A model generated the notes under the pieces. The model saw only the letters and a list, made by a program, of their open reading frames with translations. It made no database searches and had not been told where the DNA came from. The position numbers were made by a program, and so were the translations under genes. DNA of 17,392 nt, from the NCBI GenBank assembly GCA_937876695.1, contig CALFHW010000014.1, positions 1 through 17,392 of the forward strand, given 5' to 3'. This document shows positions 1-6,912 of this stretch, in pieces (the first letter of the stretch is position 1; each line of letters begins with the position of its first letter). The DNA comes from an uncultured bacterium (GTDB lineage: Bacteria; Patescibacteriota; Dojkabacteria; CALFHW01).

Positions 1-860
1 TAACTATGAGCAGATTTGGCATAAACTCGCACATTTTCTAAAATTTGCTCAAAATCCATGCTCGGAGTTCGCTCGTACCCTCTGTAATCGCCCTGCTCCC
101 AAGGCTCAGCCTGCAATTCAGCCAGATAGACTTGTTTACCAAATTTCTCGGCTTCAAAGATCAACTGCTCAAACTGATTAGGGTTAGACTCCGGCCCTGA
201 GTAATTTCCTAGAAAAAACCTAGCTAACTTATTATTCCTCCACACTCTTGGGTAGATATCTAGTCCTAGCTGATCGATCCCTGGCATTTCTAGCAGCACT
301 CGCCAATTATCCCTGGAATGCAGAGAGTTTCCCCATAAGTTAACTTGAATCAGCCTCCCAGATGAATCCAGCCCCCTTATCAGCGAAACCTCCCGTGCTA
401 GCAGCTGCGGGCTGATTGCCAGTTTCTTGGGCCCAGAAGGATCAAGCGGTTCGTTCTCCACTTGCCAGGCAATGATAGCTTCCTGGGCAGCAAGTCTGTT
501 GATAGTTGCCGTTAGAAATGATTCTAGCTGAGCGTCTAAATTGCCGAAAGCATCCTCATAAAACTGCGGAATATAATATTCTGGATGGCGCTGCGCCTTC
601 ATTCCCACTGTCACTATCGCCTTGCCGCCGCTGGCGGCGATCATATTCAGCTGCCATTCGATTTCGGAGAAATCGTACTTGCCTGGGTCTTTCTCGATCT
701 CGTTCCAGTTGCAACTGATTCGAAATAATCTAAACCCTGCCGCCAGCAGCCTAGCCAAGACCTGCTCTGGCTCAAGTTCAAAGAATCTGCACTGGCTAGG
801 CGCAAAGGAGACGCCATATCTCGCAGCAATAGCAGTTAGTTTTGATTCAGCAGTTTGCAT
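1..860 (-). CDS. Glycoside hydrolase, clan GH-A type (cellulase/beta-glycosidase-like), cut by left edge
   Basis: The frame is open from an ATG at 860 to the window edge (286 residues visible, C-terminus missing). The N-terminal part reads like the first strands of a (beta/alpha)8 barrel: an opening YGVSFAPSQ, then FRISCNWNEIE and GKYDFSEIEW, the usual 'rough travel' segment of retaining glycosidases. AWQVENEP (residues 131-138) is the classic Asn-Glu acid/base motif, with Glu137 as likely proton donor. VYLAELQAEPW places Glu248 where the nucleophile is expected at the end of barrel strand 7. No signal peptide or membrane segment is visible, so it may act in the cytoplasm. It is divergent from the NYN gene, with a 60-bp gap that holds a -10 element for each. 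Clan assignment is fairly secure; the GH family and substrate are not. The ATG at 860 is the first in-frame ATG after the -10. Confidence 0.8.
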   Translation of the reverse strand, partial: MQTAESKLTAIAARYGVSFAPSQCRFFELEPEQVLARLLAAGFRLFRISCNWNEIEKDPGKYDFSEIEWQLNMIAASGGKAIVTVGMKAQRHPEYYIPQFYEDAFGNLDAQLESFLTATINRLAAQEAIIAWQVENEPLDPSGPKKLAISPQLLAREVSLIRGLDSSGRLIQVNLWGNSLHSRDNWRVLLEMPGIDQLGLDIYPRVWRNNKLARFFLGNYSGPESNPNQFEQLIFEAEKFGKQVYLAELQAEPWEQGDYRGYERTPSMDFEQILENVRVYAKSAHS

Positions 861-875
861 AGTTCTATTTCCCAG

Positions 876-881
876 ATTATA
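876..881 (-). promoter_or_regulatory. -10 element for the glycosidase gene
   Basis: A perfect TATAAT on the minus strand lies 15 nt before the ATG at 860. This would give a leader of about 8 nt. No convincing -35 or Shine-Dalgarno is seen. Confidence 0.5.
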
Positions 882-901
882 CCTAACCTGCAATCTAAAT
901 G

Positions 902-910
902 TGGTATAAT
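902..910 (+). promoter_or_regulatory. Extended -10 for the NYN gene
   Basis: TGG-TATAAT is an extended -10 with the hexamer at 905-910. The ATG follows 10 nt later at 921, so the mRNA should have almost no leader. There is no Shine-Dalgarno between them. Confidence 0.55.
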
Positions 911-920
911 TGACTCAGTA

Positions 921-1487
921 ATGTCCCAATTCCCCCGTTCACCAAAGCCCTCCCTAAGTAATTATGCGTTTATCGATGCCCAGAATCTAAATCTAGGTGT
1001 ACAAAGACTAGGCTGGAAACTAGACTTAGTCAAATTTCGCAGATATCTCAGCGAGAAGTACCAAGTTGGCAAGGCCTATGTATTTATCGGCTACCTTGAG
1101 GAAAATAAAGAACTCTACGAATTCTTTGAAACTTCAGGCTATATTTTAGAGTTCAGGCAGACTGTGCTCGGCGAGAGCGGCATTGTCAAAGGCAACGTAG
1201 ACGTGGACTTAACGGTAAAATCTCTAACTCAAATCGACGAATACGCAGGCGCAGTGATCATCACCAGCGACGGCGATTTCTATCCGCTGGTGGACCACTT
1301 GCAGAAAGTAAATAAACTGGTGGCGGTCATCAGTCCTTATCGAAAGACCTGTTCGAGCCTACTCAAAAAATCTGCCAAATCTAGGATTTCTTTTCTAGAC
1401 CGCCTGCAAAACAAACTGGAGTTGAAACGCGGTAGCAAAAATCAAAGCGGCAAAGGTAAAAGTACAAAAAAAGAGGGTTCAGATTAG
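921..1487 (+). CDS. NYN/LabA-type (DUF88) PIN-like nuclease
   Basis: A 188-residue protein of the NYN family, PIN-fold metal-dependent ribonucleases that often act in RNA turnover. Acidic residues expected for the metal site are present: Asp19 in AFIDAQNL with the following Asn22, Asp94/Asp96 in GNVDVDL, and Asp117/Asp119 in ITSDGDFYPLV. The domain spans about residues 14-160. The last ~25 residues are Lys/Ser/Gly-rich and basic, which could help bind RNA. The frame is open further upstream to 855, but only through a TTG codon inside the divergent gene. The ATG at 921 sits just after an extended -10, so I chose it. A 94-bp gap with no clear terminator separates it from the patatin gene. The family is clear; its RNA target is unknown. 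Confidence 0.85.
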   Translation: MSQFPRSPKPSLSNYAFIDAQNLNLGVQRLGWKLDLVKFRRYLSEKYQVGKAYVFIGYLEENKELYEFFETSGYILEFRQTVLGESGIVKGNVDVDLTVKSLTQIDEYAGAVIITSDGDFYPLVDHLQKVNKLVAVISPYRKTCSSLLKKSAKSRISFLDRLQNKLELKRGSKNQSGKGKSTKKEGSD

Positions 1488-1571
1488 GCACAGCAACCTA
1501 ATGTGGATCCCTCTCTATGTATTTAAGCTATTATAGCAATAATACTGCTAATCCCCAAGACTTTATTGTAA

Positions 1572-1577
1572 GATAAT
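1572..1577 (+). promoter_or_regulatory. -10-like hexamer for the patatin gene
   Basis: GATAAT lies 4 nt before the ATG at 1582. An alternative overlapping hexamer is TAAGAT at 1569-1574. The position fits the leaderless pattern of this window, but there is no recognisable -35, so this is a weak call. Confidence 0.35.
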
Positions 1578-1581
1578 TGAT

Positions 1582-2403
1582 ATGCAAGAGTTAAAAAACC
1601 AGCGGGTCGGGGTGTCCCTTTTAGGTGGTGGAATGAAAGCCGTAGCCTATATCGGTGTATTGCAAGCTTTCGCAGATAGAGGAATCGCTATCGACTCACT
1701 GGTAGGCGCCAGCGCTGGCGCACTTGTGGCTAGTTGTCATGCATTTGGAGTTTCAAACAGCTCGATGCTCAAACAGTTTAGAAGCTTTCGTCCAGTTGGC
1801 TTAGTTAATCCATACAAATTAGTCACTAAAAGACGTTTGAACTACGATTATTGGCTCAAACATACAACTAACTTGATTAATCCGGATTGGGCGATCGAAG
1901 CCTCTCCCAAAAAGCTCGCTATTAGGGTGATTGAGCTAGAGAGTTCGCAGTCAAAATACCTCACTAGCGGGCCTCTGGCAGGAGCAATTATAGCCTCCTC
2001 GGCGGTCTTGGGTAGTTACAAACACCAAGGAGTTGCCTATACGGACGGGGATTTAATTCCGCGCACGGGAGCGGAAATGTTGCGCAGTTTTGGCGCGGAA
2101 GTCACAATTTTGGTATATACCGATTTTATGGGCAAAAGAGATATTTTGTTCCCGCTAAAAGTCAGCCAACAAGCTACTTTCGAGAGAGATTTGATTATCA
2201 ATCCACCCACCTACTCTCTTCGCTTACAGCTAGCAAACCCAAGGCTGATCAGCAAGAGATTTTTATCACAGTACTACCGGGAAGGATACAGTCAGGCGTT
2301 GGTATTTTTGGACCGGATTATCAATGCTCAACACGAATCCGCCACCAGCAGCCAGTCCGGCTTCACCGATCCATCCGTCGCTCAGTCAAGCTCCCAGGGA
2401 TAA
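1582..2403 (+). CDS. Patatin-like phospholipase
   Basis: A 273-residue member of the patatin family, Ser-Asp dyad lipid acyl hydrolases. All core motifs are visible. The oxyanion loop is LGGGMKA (residues 14-20). The nucleophile elbow is GASAG (42-46) with Ser44. The catalytic Asp is in the DG motif TDGD (Asp155). The length suits a single-domain bacterial patatin of the RssA/YlbK type. There is no signal peptide, so it is probably cytoplasmic or at the inner face of the membrane. The C-terminal ~25 residues are Ser/Gln-rich and probably disordered; their codons overlap the 3' end of the convergent phosphoribosyltransferase gene by 22 bp. Substrate cannot be read from the sequence. Confidence 0.88.
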   Translation: MQELKNQRVGVSLLGGGMKAVAYIGVLQAFADRGIAIDSLVGASAGALVASCHAFGVSNSSMLKQFRSFRPVGLVNPYKLVTKRRLNYDYWLKHTTNLINPDWAIEASPKKLAIRVIELESSQSKYLTSGPLAGAIIASSAVLGSYKHQGVAYTDGDLIPRTGAEMLRSFGAEVTILVYTDFMGKRDILFPLKVSQQATFERDLIINPPTYSLRLQLANPRLISKRFLSQYYREGYSQALVFLDRIINAQHESATSSQSGFTDPSVAQSSSQG

Positions 2404-2807
2404 ACTATCCAGTCATCTGTCTCCCACAAGTAAAAGTCAGGTTTCACCACTGATTTTGCAGGCTTATAGTGCAGAGAGAAGACTTTGGCATTGGGGAACT
2501 TCTCCTTTAGGAACTTCACGGTGTTGCCGGTATCCACCATATCCTCAACTATCAAGACCTCTTCGTCAGTTGGATCTAACTTGTGCACGTTGAATTCGCC
2601 TTGGGACTTCTCTTCTGAGTAGGAACTAATGCAGGCAGTGTCATACCAGCGGGTTTTTAGAAATTGGCTCAATACTGAAATCGCGCCAAACCCGCCTCTA
2701 GAAACAACCACCACTTTGGCAAACTCATTTAGCCTAGCGATCAGCTTAGGGCTCGCGCTCAGCGTCTTCTTTATCTCCTCTAGTGTGACGTGCGTTTTAG
2801 TCAGCAT
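2382..2807 (-). CDS. Gpt-like purine (xanthine/guanine) phosphoribosyltransferase
   Basis: A 141-residue type I phosphoribosyltransferase that would join PRPP to a purine base in salvage. VEDMVDTGNTV (residues 87-97) is the PRPP-binding loop. SRGGFG (36-41) matches the pyrophosphate-side loop of Gpt enzymes (SRGGL in E. coli Gpt). The C-terminal DDWIVYPWE resembles the aromatic base-binding end of xanthine-guanine enzymes. A GTG sits one codon earlier (2810), but I prefer the ATG at 2807, which has TAAGAT exactly 5 nt upstream. The gene starts inside the last codons of the upstream membrane-protein gene (11-bp overlap) and its 3' end overlaps the patatin gene by 22 bp. The stop is TGA. Base preference is inferred. 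Confidence 0.82.
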   Translation of the reverse strand: MLTKTHVTLEEIKKTLSASPKLIARLNEFAKVVVVSRGGFGAISVLSQFLKTRWYDTACISSYSEEKSQGEFNVHKLDPTDEEVLIVEDMVDTGNTVKFLKEKFPNAKVFSLHYKPAKSVVKPDFYLWETDDWIVYPWELD

Positions 2808-3567
2808 CACTGATCTTAATGCTTTTGAATATTTTGTGGCATGAATCTAACCCTGCAGGATCATCGAAAAAGCATCTACTATTGGTGAGAGAGAAGGTCC
2901 CTTCCACATCAGCATCTCCGTAACTGGCAACGTCCATAACCATCACAACAGGCTCCCCTAGGTTACAGGCTCTATCTGCAAAGCCTGACTTAAACGACTC
3001 CTTGATTTCTTCGTTGCATATCGCACTGCCCTCAGTACTCACATAATCTACTACCTTCAGAAATCTCGACTTATATCCTTGGAATACTTTCTCAAATACT
3101 CCCACGTACTTTTCGCGTGAATACATATAGGCATATTTATTCCCATATGGATTTGGATACTCAATCTCGGTAAACTCGTCTCGGGGAAGGTATAATCCAA
3201 ATCCCTCGTAGTGGAGGCTAAATATGAAATCAAAATTATCTCCTTTCACCCAAAGCGACTGCAGGCCATAGAGACTATCACCCTCGATCGTCTCAGAACC
3301 CGCAGGGACAACTAGCTCTATATTCTTTAATACCCCTGGATCTTTGACTTCAAACTGGCCTTTATAGACTTTGCTTTGTTGTGTGGAGGAATCCGAATTA
3401 TCTGAAGGCGCTGATACTGGCGCGGACACTACAGGTGACTGGCTGGAATTAGATGCAACTGATCTTGACTGCTCAATTATCACCCAGACTACTGAACACA
3501 CCACTGCAAGTAAGACGCAAAGCACTAACAAGCCAATTGATCCAAATAGAATACGTTTCTTGTTCAT
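2797..3567 (-). CDS. Membrane-anchored exported protein of unknown function
   Basis: A 256-residue protein I cannot assign to a family. Residues ~7-31 form one strong hydrophobic segment after a KKR start, so the protein is probably held in the membrane with the bulk outside. Cys24 is not in a good lipobox because Val precedes it. Residues 32-66 are a Ser/Pro/Gln-rich linker. The remaining ~190 residues look like a compact beta-rich domain with four Cys (in AICNEE, RACNLG, SRCFFDD and DSCHKIF) that could form two disulphides. It is followed at once by the overlapping Gpt-like gene. It has its own promoter, placing the transcription start at or near the ATG. Confidence 0.7.
   Translation of the reverse strand: MNKKRILFGSIGLLVLCVLLAVVCSVVWVIIEQSRSVASNSSQSPVVSAPVSAPSDNSDSSTQQSKVYKGQFEVKDPGVLKNIELVVPAGSETIEGDSLYGLQSLWVKGDNFDFIFSLHYEGFGLYLPRDEFTEIEYPNPYGNKYAYMYSREKYVGVFEKVFQGYKSRFLKVVDYVSTEGSAICNEEIKESFKSGFADRACNLGEPVVMVMDVASYGDADVEGTFSLTNSRCFFDDPAGLDSCHKIFKSIKISDAD
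2813..2818 (-). promoter_or_regulatory. -10-like hexamer before the Gpt-like gene
   Basis: TAAGAT on the minus strand lies exactly 5 nt before the ATG at 2807, inside the 3' end of the upstream coding region. It could be chance; the spacing equals that at five other genes here. Confidence 0.3.
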
Positions 3568-3572
3568 GAGGA

Positions 3573-3602
3573 ATTGTAGTACTAATCTCTAAGAGTTGTC
3601 TA
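3573..3602 (-). promoter_or_regulatory. Promoter of the exported-protein gene (leaderless)
   Basis: The -35 TAGACA (3602-3597) and the -10 TACAAT (3578-3573) are separated by 18 bp on the minus strand. The ATG begins 5 nt after the -10, so the predicted transcript starts at the start codon. This is the best-matched two-box promoter among the leaderless cases. Confidence 0.6.
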
Positions 3603-3620
3603 GGAATTTAGGAACTCTTA
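3590..3620. repeat. 8-bp inverted repeat between two minus-strand genes
   Basis: TAAGAGTT (3590-3597) and AACTCTTA (3613-3620) are perfect complements around a 15-nt loop. On the minus strand it lies just after the stop of the 3623-4423 gene and overlaps the -35 and spacer of the next promoter. No T-run follows, so a terminator is doubtful. An operator for a dimeric repressor is equally possible. Confidence 0.4.
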
Positions 3621-3622
3621 AA

Positions 3623-4423
3623 TCAGGGCTCTTGCTCGGCAGCAATTTGTTCCAGGTATACAAAGTAAAACAGGGCCGCAGGTAAGATTTCCTCAACCCT
3701 CAATAGTGAACGCCAATGTAAAGCATCAAGCCTCATAGGATCAAAGTCGAATACCTTAGCGGCTTTGACAGTTATACCTCCTTTAACTAGACGGTAGGCA
3801 ACGTAGTCAGCTATTGAATTAAAAACAGCAGTTGTTATTTTATCATAGGTAGTAGAGCCTTTAATTTTGAGTGGATAGTGTCTTCTTTCCCCAAATAGTA
3901 CAGGGTGCTCTCGTGGTTCTATGCTGTTGAACTGAACATTGCCGATATAAGTCGATATAGGTCCAACAACTCTTACCTTATCGCGGTTGTTGACTCCAAT
4001 AATAGGTTTACCTTCGCCCTCCGTGAAATTTACATATGAGACGTAATCAATTCCATATACGTCAGCATAAGCTATCTCAGAGCTATCATCGCCTAGGTCT
4101 CTTCTTACCGCACTCAGATCGTACTCTTTGTCAAAAATGTATAGATTCTGGCCAACGAAAACTCCACCCTTTTGGAATAAATCTTTCAGGTCAACTAGAA
4201 TCTCTGACATAACTTGTCGGGCATCGGAATTTTCATTGAATTGTGTTAATACGCGATCAATGAATTGATCGCTAGAGATAACTGAGTTCTCAGTGGCTCC
4301 GCCAGGTCCAAATATATCGTTAAGCAACGGCCACCCAATTATATATGTGCAGGGTTCTAAGGGATTTTGTTCCAGTTGTATTCCGGTCTCTTCCTCTTTG
4401 GCCCTTATCATCTCTATAGTCAT
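3623..4423 (-). CDS. Conserved-looking protein of unknown function
   Basis: A soluble protein of 266 residues if it starts at the ATG at 4423. The frame is open to 4465, with a TTG there and ATGs at 4438 and 4423. I chose 4423 because TGG-TACAAT ends 5 nt before it. No membrane segment or signal peptide is seen. The middle is rich in acidic residues (for example GDDSSEIAYADVYGIDYV) and the last third is predicted helical. I do not recognise any family motif. It lies between the acyltransferase gene (64 bp upstream) and the exported-protein gene, but each appears to have its own promoter, so co-function is not implied. Confidence 0.65.
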   Translation of the reverse strand: MTIEMIRAKEEETGIQLEQNPLEPCTYIIGWPLLNDIFGPGGATENSVISSDQFIDRVLTQFNENSDARQVMSEILVDLKDLFQKGGVFVGQNLYIFDKEYDLSAVRRDLGDDSSEIAYADVYGIDYVSYVNFTEGEGKPIIGVNNRDKVRVVGPISTYIGNVQFNSIEPREHPVLFGERRHYPLKIKGSTTYDKITTAVFNSIADYVAYRLVKGGITVKAAKVFDFDPMRLDALHWRSLLRVEEILPAALFYFVYLEQIAAEQEP

Positions 4424-4428
4424 GATAG

Positions 4429-4437
4429 ATTGTACCA
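4429..4437 (-). promoter_or_regulatory. Extended -10, leaderless start for the unknown gene
   Basis: TGG-TACAAT on the minus strand (hexamer 4434-4429) is followed by 5 nt and the ATG at 4423. It supports that start over the longer options. No clear -35. Confidence 0.5.
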
Positions 4438-4487
4438 TACTATAGGGTGCATATTTAGCGCACAACTACAAGATGGGGTCAGATAGG

Positions 4488-5354
4488 CTATAGGAACCTA
4501 GCTAGCAAGGCTATAAAGAACATATGAAATGCCAGAATATAAATTGAGTATTTGCCGATTATCGAAAGTACAATCGATGCGGGTGGTAGATACTTGTCTA
4601 TGAAAATGGCTAACTGCCTGAGTAAAAAGACACCCGCGAAACTGGCTAGGTAGAAGAGCAGCACATTTTGGCCAAATCGATTTAGAGAAATATTAATTGG
4701 CCCATTGAGATTAGTACTTATAATAAATACCAGAGCTGAAATAAATACGCTTATAATAAGCACGACGGAGCTGACTTTAAGTTTTCTGGAATAGTTTCCT
4801 GCGACGTATAATGGCAGCAAAATCAAGGCCAGTTCAATCCCCCAGTTGATTAGGTATCCCGTCATAAACCACGTTATCACCCAACCTATCGCTGATAATC
4901 CCACGGTCGCCAGCAACTGATACTTCTTGCTTTTAAGTTTGAGTACTTGGCCGGCAACTAGCTTTAGTATAAACAACATAGGCAGGTACCATAAGGGACT
5001 GTTAAATATTATCAGCAGAGTCTCAGATGATTCGCTCAGATAATAGCGGCCATAAACTATCCCTTTAACTATGCGGCCCATAACCTGTGGGCTTAAAATG
5101 CTGGGATCGAATATCGCCGTCGCCACAAATAGCATGCCGGAAAAGACCAGATAGGGCAGCAATATGCTAGAAAATATCTGCCTAAAAGATTTGTGTTTAT
5201 GGACTAATCCCGATGCAAACACAAACCCCGCTATGTGAATATAGTTGAAATAGGGATTCAAATTATTGCTCAACGCATGCGTCGATACCACCAGGCAGAT
5301 AGCTATCCCCTTGACTACATCAATCCACTTTAACCGAGGAAGTTTCGCTGCCAT
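4488..5354 (-). CDS. Acyltransferase family 3 membrane protein
   Basis: A 288-residue polytopic membrane protein with the features of the acyltransferase-3 / fucose-4-O-acetylase family, which moves acyl groups onto cell-surface sugars or lipids. Residues 10-26 (WIDVVKGIAIC then LVVSTH) hold the family's first-helix motif with Asp12, Lys15-Gly16 and His26. A Ser-Gly loop with a basic stretch (ASGLVHKHKSFRQ) follows. PLWYLPMLF in the middle and YILAFHMFF near the C-terminus are also typical. About eight to ten membrane segments are apparent. At under 300 residues it is shorter than most family members (roughly 330-400). A TTG one codon upstream is possible, but the ATG has TATAAT 5 nt before it. 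Acceptor unknown. Confidence 0.78.
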   Translation of the reverse strand: MAAKLPRLKWIDVVKGIAICLVVSTHALSNNLNPYFNYIHIAGFVFASGLVHKHKSFRQIFSSILLPYLVFSGMLFVATAIFDPSILSPQVMGRIVKGIVYGRYYLSESSETLLIIFNSPLWYLPMLFILKLVAGQVLKLKSKKYQLLATVGLSAIGWVITWFMTGYLINWGIELALILLPLYVAGNYSRKLKVSSVVLIISVFISALVFIISTNLNGPINISLNRFGQNVLLFYLASFAGVFLLRQLAIFIDKYLPPASIVLSIIGKYSIYILAFHMFFIALLARFL

Positions 5355-5359
5355 CAATT

Positions 5360-5365
5360 ATTATA
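5360..5365 (-). promoter_or_regulatory. -10 TATAAT, leaderless start of the acyltransferase gene
   Basis: A perfect TATAAT on the minus strand stands 5 nt before the ATG at 5354. A weak -35 candidate (TAGGCA, 18-bp spacer) lies upstream. No Shine-Dalgarno fits in the gap. Confidence 0.55.
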
Positions 5366-5386
5366 GACCCTGAGACCTGATTTTGC

Positions 5387-5524
5387 CTACACCAAACTTA
5401 CTTTGCCGGCTTTAGCCTCTTTCTTGGCTTTGCGGGCTAGTTTCGCCTGCTTACTGCTCTTAGGTTTTTTAGCTGCGGTATCACTGGCACTTACTTTCTG
5501 ATTTCCTTTGTCTTTCTTTGACAT
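5387..5524 (-). CDS. Small Lys/Ala-rich basic protein (45 aa), hypothetical
   Basis: A 45-residue reading frame from an ATG at 5524 to a TAG at 5389-5387. Almost half of the residues are Lys, Arg or Ala, with runs such as AAKKPKSSKQAKLARKAKK. Such composition suits a nucleic-acid-binding or histone-tail-like peptide, but also low-complexity chance coding. In favour of a real gene: it fills an otherwise empty gap, it has TATTCT exactly 5 nt before the ATG like its neighbours, and it is divergent from the dUTPase with a 49-bp shared control region. It lies 32 bp upstream of the acyltransferase ATG. No family recognised. Confidence 0.55.
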   Translation of the reverse strand: MSKKDKGNQKVSASDTAAKKPKSSKQAKLARKAKKEAKAGKVSLV

Positions 5525-5529
5525 GTTGT

Positions 5530-5535
5530 AGAATA
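5530..5535 (-). promoter_or_regulatory. -10-like TATTCT before the small basic protein
   Basis: TATTCT on the minus strand ends 5 nt before the ATG at 5524, in the leaderless arrangement. The surrounding sequence is AT-rich and shows no -35. Confidence 0.4.
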
Positions 5536-5562
5536 ATTAAATAAATTAATCCTAATTCAGTT

Positions 5563-5568
5563 TACTAT
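5563..5568 (+). promoter_or_regulatory. -10 TACTAT, leaderless start of the dUTPase gene
   Basis: TACTAT is followed by exactly 5 nt and the ATG at 5574. There is no Shine-Dalgarno and no clear -35. Confidence 0.5.
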
Positions 5569-5573
5569 TTACT

Positions 5574-6002
5574 ATGCAAAAAGTTAAATTTAAGAAATTT
5601 CACCCAGAGGCGATACCACCTAAAAGAATGACTAATGGTGCTGCAGGCTACGATATCTACAGTCTTGAAGAAGTTACAATTGAGCCAGGGCAGACAGTAT
5701 TTATGAGGACAGGTATTGGTTTAGAGATGTCTGCGGGGTATTTTCTTATGATCGTGCCTAGAAGCTCACTTTGCCTGAAGAAGGGTCTGGATATGCCGCA
5801 TTCAATTGGCATTGGTGATGAGGATTTTGTGGATGAGTACAAGGTTGTGTACCGAAATCTAGGCAAAGAGAGCGTCACTATCGAAAAAGGCGAACGTTTT
5901 GCGCAGATGATTTTTATGAAGTATGAAGTCATCGAATTGAATGAGGTCGAACAACTGACGCAAACTACTCGAGATGGCGGGTTTGGTTCGACCGGTAGCT
6001 AA
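5574..6002 (+). CDS. dut: dUTP diphosphatase (dUTPase), divergent motif III
   Basis: A 142-residue trimeric-type dUTPase that would hydrolyse dUTP to dUMP and pyrophosphate. Motifs run in order: I AGYDIYS (24-30), II PRSS (62-65), III GDEDFVDE (81-88), IV GERFAQ (106-111) and V RDGGFGSTG (133-141), the Phe-containing C-terminal arm. Motif III is unusual. The standard form is ID-x-DY-x-GE; here the two Asp (82, 84) remain, but the Tyr that stacks on and selects the deoxyuridine is Phe85 and the Gly is Asp87. That could loosen substrate choice toward other (d)NTPs. The TAA stop shares 4 bp with the stop of the convergent gene. Confidence 0.88.
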   Translation: MQKVKFKKFHPEAIPPKRMTNGAAGYDIYSLEEVTIEPGQTVFMRTGIGLEMSAGYFLMIVPRSSLCLKKGLDMPHSIGIGDEDFVDEYKVVYRNLGKESVTIEKGERFAQMIFMKYEVIELNEVEQLTQTTRDGGFGSTGS

Positions 6003-6817
6003 GCTAACTTAGCCGGTTTGACCCTGCGCAACTGCTTATATTGTTTGACGCAGGCAATACACAAGTTAATAAATAATAGAGGTTGGTAGAAATTGCACAG
6101 CCTTTGCCACCAAGCTGAGGTAAATTTGAGCTGCTCGTTGTGCAACTTAAAGGCCAGGGTCGCAATAGAAATTCTATATAGAAATCTCGAGATTTTTTCT
6201 GGTTCGTATTTCAACTTACTAATACTCTCAAATACAGCGCGTCGTTGCAGTTCATTTAGCTCCGCTGCTGAGATATCAGAGTCGAGATTGTGGTAGAAAT
6301 TGGGGGTTTGATTTAAAACGTCGTTTTCGTAATCGACTAGGTCATCGACGCATTTAATCCAAAACCCTAGCTCAGCAAGTGCAGTTACCTCCTGCGAATT
6401 CATAGCTGGGTTAAATGAGAACGCTAGCGAAGGCAGCCACAAACCTTTGCCCTCAAAGTCCTCATTGATCTGAGCATCGTGGAGTTGTTTAATTAGAGAC
6501 ATTTGATCAGCGGGTAAGGATTTTGAATGAGCTGCAAAGATCTGCTCGAGTTGTTTAGGGCTAGCTTTCTGCTCATCTAGTTGGATATCCTCCATGAGCA
6601 TTAAGACGCAGACACGCACACTATTTTTAGTAGAGTCTTTAAACCTAACTCCCACTAAATCCCGGTAATCCCAAAACATAGGTAGCATCAATGCTATATT
6701 GAAATAAATACTACTTGGATACCTACCGATCCCTAGATAGAAATACGTCGCCATTATGGCCCAAAGGCTCCTAACACTTAAAATTATTACGTACTTTGCC
6801 AACATATGTATTGCCAC
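5999..6817 (-). CDS. All-helical protein, possibly class 1 isoprenoid-synthase-like
   Basis: A 272-residue protein that looks almost entirely helical. LMEDIQLDE gives a DxxxD (Asp77, Asp81) and KCVDDLVDYENDV gives DxxxDxxxD (Asp158, Asp162, Asp166). These are the metal-binding patterns of squalene/phytoene-synthase-type and other class 1 isoprenoid enzymes. The ~80-residue spacing is shorter than in those families, so this is a hypothesis only. The first ~45 residues and the stretch near 240-255 are hydrophobic, suggesting membrane contact. The frame starts with GTG at 6817; an ATG at 6805 is an alternative. I see no convincing promoter or Shine-Dalgarno. It is divergent from the copper operon and overlaps the dUTPase gene by 4 bp at the stops. 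Confidence 0.5.
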   Translation of the reverse strand: MAIHMLAKYVIILSVRSLWAIMATYFYLGIGRYPSSIYFNIALMLPMFWDYRDLVGVRFKDSTKNSVRVCVLMLMEDIQLDEQKASPKQLEQIFAAHSKSLPADQMSLIKQLHDAQINEDFEGKGLWLPSLAFSFNPAMNSQEVTALAELGFWIKCVDDLVDYENDVLNQTPNFYHNLDSDISAAELNELQRRAVFESISKLKYEPEKISRFLYRISIATLAFKLHNEQLKFTSAWWQRLCNFYQPLLFINLCIACVKQYKQLRRVKPAKLA

Positions 6818-6873
6818 CGTTTGGGCTTAATGCCGATATAAATAACTTGCTCCCACAGATTACTCCAACATAG

Positions 6874-6902
6874 TTTACATTTCAAATTTAAACTGCTATT
6901 CT
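6874..6902 (+). promoter_or_regulatory. Promoter of the copper operon
   Basis: TTTACA (6874-6879) is a 5-of-6 -35. After a 17-bp spacer comes TATTCT (6897-6902), preceded by TGC, making an extended -10. The predicted start near 6909 gives a leader of about 24 nt carrying a strong ribosome-binding site, unlike most genes of this window. Confidence 0.6.
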
Positions 6903-6912
6903 TGAACATATA

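Noticed and set aside
506..909. Plus-strand reading frames over the glycosidase gene
   Set aside because: They are antisense to a frame with clear glycosidase motifs, have no start signals, and have low-quality compositions.
855..920. Longer N-terminus for the NYN nuclease starting at a TTG at 855
   Set aside because: It would run through the divergent promoter region and the start of the glycosidase gene, and the extra residues look random. The ATG at 921 follows a -10 element.
1523..1550. ATTAT-AGCA-ATAAT palindrome after the NYN gene as a terminator
   Set aside because: The 5-bp AT-only stem is too weak and has no T-run; such motifs are expected by chance in this AT-rich gap.
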